NCBI RefSeq assembly: GCF_902774605.1
Contig: NZ_CACYJE010000001.1
Location: 23,331-87,330, forward strand
Length of the DNA: 64,000 nucleotides
Source: an uncultured Methanobrevibacter sp.
GTDB taxonomy: Archaea; Methanobacteriota; Methanobacteria; Methanobacteriales; Methanobacteriaceae
Direction of reading: 5' to 3'
The first letter of the stretch is position 1, and every line of letters begins with the position of its first letter. A program made the translations under genes and the position numbers. Under the pieces are notes generated by a model that was given only the letters and a program-made list of their open reading frames with translations, did not search any database and had not been told where the DNA came from. Shown here one piece after another: positions 18,561-26,879 of the stretch.

Positions 18561-18924
18561 TACTTATAACTTATAACTTGTAACTTATATCATATAACCT
18601 ATAACTTGCAAGTGCTAACGAATAACTTATATGTGAAAACGAATAATTTATAAGATAGAAGTTATAAAATATAACTTATTTGTTAAAAGTTAGTTATGAT
18701 AAGTTATTTCTTAAAACTTATTTTTTATAATTTAGAAGTTTTAACTTAAAACTTATTTCCTATCCCTTAGAAGTTAGAACTGATAAGTTATTTCCTTTAA
18801 GTTTTAATTTAAAAGAGATAACTTAATCCTTTTAACTTATACTGAATAACTTAAAAGTTATTCTTTAGAACTTTGAGTTTTTAAGTTATAATTCATAACT
18901 GATAACTTAAAACTTATCAGATAT
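18561..18924. repeat. Phase-locked heptamer array upstream of parA (candidate centromere/operator)
   Basis: Cut into 7-base words from 18561, the sequence gives 52 consecutive words with consensus AA(C/G)TTA(T/A). Thirty-seven begin AA and 17 are exact AA(C/G)TTA(T/A), with no insertion or deletion breaking the register over 364 bp. Higher-order order is visible: 21-bp units around 610-651 (AACGAAT at 18617 and 18638), four 14-bp units at 18680-18735, and five 35-bp units starting at 18722, 18757, 18792, 18827 and 18862, each opening with a T/C-rich word. Seven is not a multiple of three, so this is not coding constraint. The array ends 15 bp before the parA ATG, so the parA promoter must lie inside or upstream of it. 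Layout resembles plasmid centromeres built of contiguous heptads. Confidence 0.93.
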
Positions 18925-18939
18925 AAGGAGAATTCTTTA

Positions 18940-19719
18940 ATGAGTGAAGTAATAGCGGTGATGAATCAAAAAGGAGGCTGCGGTAAAACAACAACCGTTG
19001 TGAATACTGCAACATCCTTAGCAGTAATGGGTAAATCTGTTTTGGTCGTGGACATGGATCCACAAGCCAATGCCACAACAAGTTTTGGCATCGACAAGAC
19101 TAAGATAGAAAATACAATCTATGATGCTATCATAGGGGATATAAATGTTAAAAAAGCAACAATTCCTACGTTTATAAAAAATTTGTTTATTATCCCAAGT
19201 AATATATCCCTCAGTGGTGCAGGAATGGAGTTATCTAAACGCGAAAATTACCACATAATACTAAAAGAAACTCTTAAAGATGTAGTCCCATTATTCGACT
19301 ACATATTCATTGATTTGCCTCCTTCACTAGGTGTCATAACAGTCAATGCATTAGTAGCTTCCGATAGCGTACTCATACCTATCCAAGCTGAGTATTATGC
19401 CCTGGAAGGAGTTGCCGATTTAATTAATACAATAAAACTAGTCGAAAACAGACTCAGAAGCCCAACACCCATCAAAGGAATTCTCCTAACCCTATTTGAT
19501 AAAAGAACAAGGCTAAGCAAAGACGTCCACAAGGAATTGAAAAACTACTTCGGAGAATCAGACCTTCTCTTCAAGACAATCATTCCAAGAAACATCAGGC
19601 TGGCTGAAGCGCCAAGTTTCGGAAAGCCATGTCTCATATATGATCCGGACAGCACCGGAACAAAAGCATATCTAAAACTGGCTAAGGAAATCCTCAAACG
19701 AGACGGAGAGGATGTATAA
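18940..19719 (+). CDS. parA: ParA/Soj-type partition ATPase
   Basis: A 259-residue ParA-superfamily ATPase. The deviant Walker A KGGCGKTT spans residues 11-18 with the signature Lys (K11), Walker A' VVDMDPQAN is at residues 36-43, and Walker B FIDLPPSLG is near residue 123. IPIQAEYYALEG and AEAPSFGKP are typical of Soj-type chromosomal ParA. Such proteins bind DNA non-specifically as ATP dimers and move partner-bound DNA. There is no N-terminal winged helix of the P1/F plasmid type, so DNA-site recognition must come from the partner. A strong AAGGAG at 18925-18930 precedes the ATG. The stop overlaps the next ATG by one base, so the two genes are translationally coupled. Confidence 0.92.
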   Translation: MSEVIAVMNQKGGCGKTTTVVNTATSLAVMGKSVLVVDMDPQANATTSFGIDKTKIENTIYDAIIGDINVKKATIPTFIKNLFIIPSNISLSGAGMELSKRENYHIILKETLKDVVPLFDYIFIDLPPSLGVITVNALVASDSVLIPIQAEYYALEGVADLINTIKLVENRLRSPTPIKGILLTLFDKRTRLSKDVHKELKNYFGESDLLFKTIIPRNIRLAEAPSFGKPCLIYDPDSTGTKAYLKLAKEILKRDGEDV

Positions 19720-20279
19720 TGGCTAGGAAAGGACTTGGAAAAGGATTGGATTCCTTAATTCCCAACATCTATGATGAAAACTTTGACAGCAACTCCCCGC
19801 AATCCCTGGAGGACATGCTGAAAGGCGAAGAGGAAGAGACTGTTGAGGAAGTCATAGAAGACATTGAATCCAAAAAAGAAGATGAGCAAGTAAAAGAAGA
19901 GGAAACTCCAGAGGAAGAGTCCCCTTCAGATGATGAGGAAGAAGAGGTTGAGGAAAATGTTCCAGAAGAAGAGGAGCCGAAAGAGGAAAGTCAAGATGAT
20001 GATGACCCATCCAAAGACATACCTGGCGATAAAGATAGCGAAGAAACTGTACAAACATCACAAGAAATCAAAATCCAACAGGAACATGTAGATGAAGTAA
20101 AGGAAATTGTGGATAAAAACCCAAGAATCACATTATGGTCTTCAAGATCATCTGCAGTGTTCAGGTATTTGAGAAAAACCGAACCTGAATTCAGCATATC
20201 CAAGGAAGCATCCGTCTTGATTGAAGAGGCTGTCGCCAAGAAATACCCTGAGATTTGGGCATTGTTTGAAGACTTATAA
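19719..20279 (+). CDS. Acidic ParA partner with ParB-like N-terminal peptide and unassigned C-terminal domain
   Basis: A 186-residue protein coupled to parA. Residues 1-16 (MARKGLGKGLDSLIPN) match the N-terminus of bacterial ParB/Spo0J, the peptide that stimulates ParA ATPase. None of the rest of ParB follows: no GERRxR nucleotide-binding motif and no helix-turn-helix. Instead, residues ~25-115 are a strongly acidic, probably disordered linker rich in EE, DD and P. Residues ~120-186 form a compact domain with KNPRITLWSSRSSAVFRYL and a helix-rich end (KEASVLIEEAVAKKYPEIW). I do not recognise this domain with certainty; by position it is the candidate DNA-binding or dimerisation part that would read the heptamer array (inference). 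A spurious origin is unlikely given the perfect ParB peptide and coupling. Confidence 0.8.
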   Translation: MARKGLGKGLDSLIPNIYDENFDSNSPQSLEDMLKGEEEETVEEVIEDIESKKEDEQVKEEETPEEESPSDDEEEEVEENVPEEEEPKEESQDDDDPSKDIPGDKDSEETVQTSQEIKIQQEHVDEVKEIVDKNPRITLWSSRSSAVFRYLRKTEPEFSISKEASVLIEEAVAKKYPEIWALFEDL

Positions 20280-20310
20280 TATATTATACTCTCTTTTTTT
20301 GACAATATAT

Positions 20311-20375
20311 TTTTTACACTTGAAAATATACTGACACTATTTTTACACTTGAAACCATCCTCTGTATATTTTACA
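20311..20375. repeat. 29-bp period direct repeats TTTTTACACTTGAAA
   Basis: TTTTTACACTTGAAA occurs at 20311-20325 and again at 20340-20354, and a partial third copy (TTTTACA) starts at 20369. They lie in the spacer between the convergent parA operon and radical SAM gene. Related TTTTTACAAT words recur on the other side of the radical SAM gene near 21605 and 21775. Confidence 0.6.
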
Positions 20376-20478
20376 AAAACCGATTATATTCTATTTTTTA
20401 TATATTGTTTATTTCAATTCTACAATATAAAATGATGAAAAAAAGTTCCCTCAATCACTAATTATTGAAGCATGCTTC

Positions 20479-21591
20479 CTAGAAATCAAAAGTGGTTTGA
20501 TATTCACCACTCAATTTAATATATGGCTCAGCCCTATCCACAACAACACCCAATTTTCTCAACTGTTCTTTATTGGAGAATGGCATTTTTTTCCGGATAG
20601 ATATTATTTGATGCGCTGATTTTATACCAATACCCGGAACACGGATCAACTCCACAAAGGGTGCCGAGTTTATTTCTACCGGGAATATATTCATGTTTTT
20701 CGCAGCCAAAATCTTCGGGTCCTGGTCAAGTGACAGCCTATCGTTTTCATCAAACACCAATTCCTTGACATCATAATGATAATCATTAATCAAACTATCG
20801 GCATTATAGAGCTTAGCCGTCCTATCAGTTGAGCAGGCCTGCTTGTTTTCAAATTCAGTTTCATCTATTGGAGTGAATGCTGAAAAGTATGTTCTTTTCA
20901 AATCGGATTTCTTGTATATTTTCTCCATTCTACTCAATATTTCCCTGTCCGTTTCATCATTCGCACCAACAATCAGCTGTGTGGTGTGGGTGAAATTCGG
21001 ATATGTGGTGCTCTTGTTCTGATACCGGTTAAGCCAGGACAATCTTTTCAGTATGTCCTTGTTATAATCCTTGGTTGATGAGAGCTCCGCAAGGCCGGAT
21101 GGTGTTGCGGCTTCAATGTTAATGCTAACGCGATTCGCCAGCGACATCGCCCTTTTAATCGAGTCACGACTTGCCCCTGGAACGACTTTAAGGTGAATGT
21201 AGTCATCATACCCGTACTTGTTTCTTAAAAGATGCACGGTTTCTATTTCCTTCTCCATTGTGGAGTCCACATCACCTGATATTCCTGAACTTAAAAACAG
21301 TCCGTTCACCAGTCCCCTATTATAGTATCCGAGGAATGCCTTTGCAAGTGCTTCCGGTGACATTTCAAGTCTTGTGAAGTTTCTGCGTGATTGGTTGATG
21401 CAGTACTTGCAATCGTTTTTGCACTTGTTGGTCAGCAATGTCTTGAAAAGCGGGATCTTGCATCCGTTATGACCTGTTGCCTCATAGATTCCTGGGAGGT
21501 TCACCTGTGATGATTTGTTATGGCTTACGTAGTCGCATAAGTCATATTGTGCGGAATCTGTTAGGATTTTCATTTTTTCTAGTGTGGTCAT
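20479..21591 (-). CDS. Radical SAM protein, putative DNA modification/repair family
   Basis: A 370-residue protein of the family annotated as putative DNA modification/repair radical SAM protein. The Fe-S cysteines are in TNKCKNDCKYCINQS (CxxxCxxC) near residue 56. The C-terminus holds a helix-hairpin-helix motif (RVPGIGIKSAHQIISIRKK), a DNA-binding element expected for this family. In many bacteria the gene neighbours a uracil-DNA glycosylase-like gene; no such gene is beside it here. The substrate is not known. It converges with the parA operon. Confidence 0.85.
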   Translation of the reverse strand: MTTLEKMKILTDSAQYDLCDYVSHNKSSQVNLPGIYEATGHNGCKIPLFKTLLTNKCKNDCKYCINQSRRNFTRLEMSPEALAKAFLGYYNRGLVNGLFLSSGISGDVDSTMEKEIETVHLLRNKYGYDDYIHLKVVPGASRDSIKRAMSLANRVSINIEAATPSGLAELSSTKDYNKDILKRLSWLNRYQNKSTTYPNFTHTTQLIVGANDETDREILSRMEKIYKKSDLKRTYFSAFTPIDETEFENKQACSTDRTAKLYNADSLINDYHYDVKELVFDENDRLSLDQDPKILAAKNMNIFPVEINSAPFVELIRVPGIGIKSAHQIISIRKKMPFSNKEQLRKLGVVVDRAEPYIKLSGEYQTTFDF

Positions 21592-22209
21592 ATAATAATA
21601 TATATGTGATTTTTACAATTAAAATATATTGATTTATCTGATATGTTTTGTATACTATTAAACTTAGAGTGTATTTTTTTTGGATGTATATTTTATCGTG
21701 TTGATCGTTTTTTGGATAAATTTAAGTGATGAGGTATCTAATATGATATTTTCGTGTTACTTTTTTTATTCTATTTTTTACAATATATTTTTTCTTATCA
21801 TTTTTCAGTGTTCGGGAATTTTTAGAATATATTCAGTTTTGATTAAGCGTCCTTGAATTTTTTTGAATGTTATTTTTATGTCAATGTTATATTTGAATGT
21901 TGTTAAATATTTTTTGTATTAGTAAATTGTATAATTTTTTCGTGATAATTATTCAATAATGAAATATTAAGTTAATTTTTTTGTTTAATCGTATAAGTTT
22001 ATATATGATAACTTAGTTATGTGTAAATTAACTGCTGGAATTTATAATTTTAGTGGTTGTATAATTGCATAATATTAATATTATGTAACTAAAATAGGCG
22101 TTCACGTATAAATATTCACAATATTATATACAATTGATAAAAACTATTATGACTATTTATTGTGCTTTTCTATTTTATTGATAAAAAAATTTTAAAAAGA
22201 GGTATTAAA
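21592..22209. other. 618-bp AT-rich spacer, divergent promoters
   Basis: No reading frame with coding character was seen. The spacer separates the divergent radical SAM gene and the adhesin pair. It contains TTTTTACAAT words (21605, 21775) and TATA-like sequences near 22108 (TATAAATATTC) and 22122 (ATTATATAC), followed by AGAGGT at 22197-22202, the adhesin ribosome binding site. A long leader for the adhesin transcript is likely. Confidence 0.5.
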
Positions 22210-25200
22210 ATGAAAGTAATACACAAGATTTTTGTTATTGTTTTGCTACTTTCTTTAATATTTTCCGTAAGTGCAGTCGCTGCACAGGACATCGAGGAAA
22301 ATATGACTTTCGAGCAAGGCAATATGGGGGAAGTTTCAGATGAAACGCTAAATGCACCTGCTGAGGAAACTCTGGAGGTTAACTCTGTCGAAGAAGAATC
22401 TTCAGTTAACGCTGCTGAAGATGATGATGTAATTTTAAAAGCTAGTGAAAAAGATCAATTGGCTGCTGATGAGCCAGCTAATTTTTCTGTAATCAGTAAA
22501 GCAATTGACAATGCTAAAAACGGTGACACTATCTATTTGAACGGTTCAAATTATGTTTCTAATGGAGATCGTATTTATTTTCAGCAAAAAAACTTAACTA
22601 TAGTTGGTGGATCTAGTTTAGGTGATGGAAAATATGCAACATTAGATGCTAGAGGATTGAGTTCTATATTGTCAATTTCAAATAATGAAAATACTTATTT
22701 TTATTATGATTATTATGACAGTGATTGGAATTGTGCTGTTACATTGGATTCAATAATATTTACTAATGCTGATGTGGCTATTAGAGCGGCATGTCATTTA
22801 AACATTAATAACTGTTATTTTATTAACAATTCTCAGGCAATATTATTTAAAGATTGTATACGGTTTGAAGATTATTATTATTACGGTGGATATTCCTACT
22901 CTCCTATTTATAATTTAAATGTTTTAAATTCATATTTTATAAACAATACTCGTCGATATGGTAGCATTGTAGATGTAACTAATTCGCCTAAAACTCATAC
23001 GACTAGTATGGATAATCCTAGGGACTATGGTAAAAAGACTTTCAGGAACTGTTTATTTGAAAACAACACTGCTAATTATGGTGGTGCGATTTCTTTAGGA
23101 TATGGTGCAAATATTCAGGACTGTACATTTATTGGAAATTCTGCTCATTTTGGTGGTGCCATATATCATACTCAATCAACTTATTACAGTCCTAAATATG
23201 GAAAATATGTTGTAACAAATGTAATTAATAATTCTATTTTTATTAATAACAGTGCTGTTGAAGGGGGAGCTATCTATGGAGATTTTATCAATATCACAGG
23301 TTCCAAATTCATTGACAATGTTGCTACTTTCTATGGTGGAGCATTGAATATTAAAAGTTTCATGACAATCAATATTTCAAACAATGAATTTACAAATAAC
23401 TATGCTCCTTATTATAATTCACATTCAATGTTTATTACCACAATAGAGGAATTAAATTCAGTGAATGTTGATTTCAGTGAAAATATCGTAAACAGTGATA
23501 AAACTGAAATTTACTTTGACAAGCCTGTAACAGGATTGTACACCTATATTTTGGATGGTACTACAGTCCAGTTCTGTGAAGGTAATATTAAAATATATGC
23601 TTTAGTAACTGATGATGAAGGAAATAGGATATCTACAAGAGAGTTCAGATTCCTTGTAGGTGATGAGGAATTTGTAACAAGAGTATTGGACAGTGTTGCT
23701 GAAATCGATTATCAGGCAACAATTGCAAATGACAACGGCAAGATTGTAAGTGTAAATACCACTGATTATAAAAATGTTTACACCGGTAAATTGGAGATTA
23801 TTCCATTTTCAGTTGTTTTCGATTTTGAAGATTACACAGGAGCTATGGGTACAGCAGTTAAGGTTCCCGTTTATGTGAATGATGCATCGGGCCATCCATT
23901 GGAAAAAACTATAATAGCCAGTTATAACGGTCATGAAAAAGAATTAGTTTCATATAATGGTATAGCGCATGTGTTAATCAGTTTACCGCTTGAAAAAACC
24001 AGTTTTAATTTAGCTGTCGAATGTGATGGCGAAGTTAAAGTGCGTAAGGTTTATGTAATGGATCCTCATGACGATACTGCAATTGTAATTGACATGGCGG
24101 AAAATGAAAACGGATACATTGGAAGAACAATTACACTTCCTATCACAGTACATGATGGTAAAGGAAACGGATTAATCGGAGATATAAGTGTTTCTTATAA
24201 TGGAAAAACAAGAATAATGCCATTAATTGATGGTCAGGCTGATGTATTGGTTAGTTTGCCAGTTTATGAAACTTCATTTGATTTAAGCGTATCATTTAAA
24301 GGAACCAGTAAGATTTGTACAATAAATGTCATTGACCCGGTTTCAGAAATTGAAGCAAGCATTGATTTGCCACATAATGTAACTGGAAACATTGGTGAAG
24401 GAATCATCATTCCAGTTAGTGTCGTTGACCAGGATGAAAATCCATTAACAGGGGATATCATTATTTCATATAATGACCAGGAAATAACAAGAAGTTTAAA
24501 TACAACCGGACAATATGGAATAGCAATATCCTTGCCGCTTCATGAAACTTCATTTGAATTGACAGTTAATTATAAGGGAAATATTAAGTCATGCCTTGTT
24601 TATGTGATTAATCCAAATAAAATTACTCAAATTCTAATCAATGTAAATGATACTTACACTTCCGAACCAGGTAAAAGTATAACAATTCCGGTCAGTGTAG
24701 TTGACCAAAATGGAAATCCTTTGTCTGGTGAGATTTTCATTGAATATAATGACCATGAGAAAAATGCAACATTGACTGATGGTAAGGCTGATATAGTAAT
24801 AGGATTACCAGTCACTGAAACTTCATTTGAAGTCGCAATCTCTTATAATGGACACACAAAAATTACTCAAGTAAATGTAGTTGATAACAAGCCTCATGTA
24901 AATTCAATAATTAATTTGCCTGAAACTAAAACCGAGAACATAGGAAAAACTATTGTGATACCGGTTTATGTTACAGATGAAAACGGAAACCACATGCAGG
25001 GTGATGTGGTAATTTATTATAATAATAAGGAAACAACTCAAACACTAGTGAATGGACATACCAATATTATTATAAGCTCACAACTTCATCCAACATCATT
25101 TGAAGTGACTGTAGCTTATAAAGATAAACAGGCACATTGCCTCGTTGATGTTATTGATCCAAATCCTGTCAAACCTGTAATTACCATGCCTGAAAGTGAA

Positions 25201-26847
25201 TCTGGGCATGTTGGAAAAACAATCATTATTCCGGTTAAAGTATTTGATGAAAAAGGAAAACCTTTGCAGGGAGAAATTGGCATATACTATGAAGGTAAGG
25301 AATTTACAGAAACTTTACAGAATGGCCTTGCTGACGTTGCTGTAATCTTGCCTGACACTCCAACCACATTCAATTTAACAATTGCTTATGGCGAAACATC
25401 TAAAGATTGCTTAATCACAGTTAAAAATGCATCTGATACTAGTGAAACCAATGATACTACAGTAGTAATCGAAATTGAAGATGATATAACCGGTTCTGTT
25501 GGAAAAACAAAGATTATTCCAATATTTGTTCATGATGGAAAAGGCAACCCATTAAATGGTGAATTAATTGTCACATACAATAATAATGAAAGGGAAATTA
25601 ATTTGAAAAATGGAAAAGCTAACATTGTTTTAACTTTGCCTTCAAATCCAACAACCTTTGATTTAACTATTATTTATGGAGAAATCTTTAAGATTACAAG
25701 TGTCATTGTAGTTGATTCAAATAACCCTATGGGGGACTTGACTGAAATCACTTCAAACGGAACATCCATTGTAATTCCATTCCCAAAAGATGCTACTGGA
25801 AATGTTACCGTTAACATTAACGGTAAAGAGTATAATGGAACTGTAGTCAATGGTGAAGTGATTGTAAACATTGATGATTTGCCTGATGGTGAATATGGTG
25901 CAGTAGTTTCCTATTCAGGTGATGGAAACTATTCCGCCTCTGAAAAAACCGTCACAATTATCATTAAGGATAGTGGTGTCGTTGATTCAAAACACCCGTT
26001 AGCCAATATCACTGATGTGGAATCTAATGGTGATGGATTATTGGTTATTCCATTCCCTAGCGATGCTACAGGTAATGTGATTGTAACCATTAACGGTAAA
26101 AATTACACTGGCACAATTGTTGATGGTAAAGTGGTTTTAGACATAAAAGACTTGCCTGCCGGAAATTACACATCAATTATATATTATTCAGGGGATGGAA
26201 ACTACACCAATTCCACAAAAACTATTGTGGTCATTAAAGATAATACTGCAGTCAGTCCAGATAATCCAATGGGTAATGTTACTGAAACCGAATCTAAGGA
26301 TGGTTCTATCAGTATTCCGTTCCCTAATGATGCAAGTGGAAATGTTGTTGTTAACATTGACGGCAAATACTATAATGGTAAGGTTATTGATGGAAAAGTA
26401 GTTTTAGATGTTAAAGACTTGCCAAACGGTAATTATAATGCTAATGTTTACTATTTGGGTGGCGGAAATTATTCAGCATCAGCCAGGACTATCATGTTCA
26501 TTATTAAAGAGACTAATAATAACAATCAGCAAAATACTCCTGTCAAACCGCCTGTTGTAAATAAAAAAGCATCTAAAATCACAGCTAAAAAGAAAACCTT
26601 TAAAAGAGCTAAGAAGGTTAAAAAATATTCAATTACCTTAAAATCCGGCAAAACTCCAATTAAAAAAGTTAAAGTTACAATTAAAATAGGAAAGAAAACT
26701 TACAAGGCTAAAACTAACAATAAAGGTAAAGCAACCTTTAAGATTAAAAAATTAACCAAAAAAGGTAAATATAAGGCTGTAATTAAGTTTAAAGGTGATA
26801 AAACATACAAAGCGTCAATTAAGAAGGTTAAAATCACAATAGTTTGA
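22210..26847 (+). CDS. Adhesin-like surface protein, beta-helix plus Ig-like repeats (first of tandem pair)
   Basis: A 1545-residue exported protein. Residues 1-26 are a signal peptide ending AVAAQ. A beta-helix of GGAIY/NNSxFxNN rungs spans about residues 85-430, with Tyr-rich insertions (FYYDYYDSD, DYYYYGGYSYS). Seven Ig-like repeats of ~95 residues follow, each with (V/I)GxxxxIPVxVxDxxGxPLxG and (L/A)xNGxAxVxIxLP. Then come three ~85-residue repeats built on IPFPxDAxGNVxVxIxGKxYxG, and finally the Lys-rich C-terminal domain (about 1450-1545) shared with the other two adhesins. Function as a wall-associated adhesin is inferred from architecture. The start at 22210 is preceded by AGAGGT; an in-frame upstream ATG at 22162 would spoil the signal peptide. 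Confidence 0.85.
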   Translation: MKVIHKIFVIVLLLSLIFSVSAVAAQDIEENMTFEQGNMGEVSDETLNAPAEETLEVNSVEEESSVNAAEDDDVILKASEKDQLAADEPANFSVISKAIDNAKNGDTIYLNGSNYVSNGDRIYFQQKNLTIVGGSSLGDGKYATLDARGLSSILSISNNENTYFYYDYYDSDWNCAVTLDSIIFTNADVAIRAACHLNINNCYFINNSQAILFKDCIRFEDYYYYGGYSYSPIYNLNVLNSYFINNTRRYGSIVDVTNSPKTHTTSMDNPRDYGKKTFRNCLFENNTANYGGAISLGYGANIQDCTFIGNSAHFGGAIYHTQSTYYSPKYGKYVVTNVINNSIFINNSAVEGGAIYGDFINITGSKFIDNVATFYGGALNIKSFMTINISNNEFTNNYAPYYNSHSMFITTIEELNSVNVDFSENIVNSDKTEIYFDKPVTGLYTYILDGTTVQFCEGNIKIYALVTDDEGNRISTREFRFLVGDEEFVTRVLDSVAEIDYQATIANDNGKIVSVNTTDYKNVYTGKLEIIPFSVVFDFEDYTGAMGTAVKVPVYVNDASGHPLEKTIIASYNGHEKELVSYNGIAHVLISLPLEKTSFNLAVECDGEVKVRKVYVMDPHDDTAIVIDMAENENGYIGRTITLPITVHDGKGNGLIGDISVSYNGKTRIMPLIDGQADVLVSLPVYETSFDLSVSFKGTSKICTINVIDPVSEIEASIDLPHNVTGNIGEGIIIPVSVVDQDENPLTGDIIISYNDQEITRSLNTTGQYGIAISLPLHETSFELTVNYKGNIKSCLVYVINPNKITQILINVNDTYTSEPGKSITIPVSVVDQNGNPLSGEIFIEYNDHEKNATLTDGKADIVIGLPVTETSFEVAISYNGHTKITQVNVVDNKPHVNSIINLPETKTENIGKTIVIPVYVTDENGNHMQGDVVIYYNNKETTQTLVNGHTNIIISSQLHPTSFEVTVAYKDKQAHCLVDVIDPNPVKPVITMPESESGHVGKTIIIPVKVFDEKGKPLQGEIGIYYEGKEFTETLQNGLADVAVILPDTPTTFNLTIAYGETSKDCLITVKNASDTSETNDTTVVIEIEDDITGSVGKTKIIPIFVHDGKGNPLNGELIVTYNNNEREINLKNGKANIVLTLPSNPTTFDLTIIYGEIFKITSVIVVDSNNPMGDLTEITSNGTSIVIPFPKDATGNVTVNINGKEYNGTVVNGEVIVNIDDLPDGEYGAVVSYSGDGNYSASEKTVTIIIKDSGVVDSKHPLANITDVESNGDGLLVIPFPSDATGNVIVTINGKNYTGTIVDGKVVLDIKDLPAGNYTSIIYYSGDGNYTNSTKTIVVIKDNTAVSPDNPMGNVTETESKDGSISIPFPNDASGNVVVNIDGKYYNGKVIDGKVVLDVKDLPNGNYNANVYYLGGGNYSASARTIMFIIKETNNNNQQNTPVKPPVVNKKASKITAKKKTFKRAKKVKKYSITLKSGKTPIKKVKVTIKIGKKTYKAKTNNKGKATFKIKKLTKKGKYKAVIKFKGDKTYKASIKKVKITIV

Positions 26848-26879
26848 TAAATTAATAAAGATTAAAAGAGGTAATTAAA

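Noticed and set aside
18561..18924. CRISPR-like array upstream of parA
   Set aside because: Units are 7 bp, contiguous and without spacers, and no cas gene is nearby.
18561..18924. Coding explanation for the heptamer periodicity
   Set aside because: Seven is not a multiple of three, and every frame contains frequent stops (TAA and TAG inside the repeated words).
22162..22209. Upstream ATG extension of the first tandem adhesin
   Set aside because: It would place extra residues before a standard signal peptide, and AGAGGT is positioned for the ATG at 22210.
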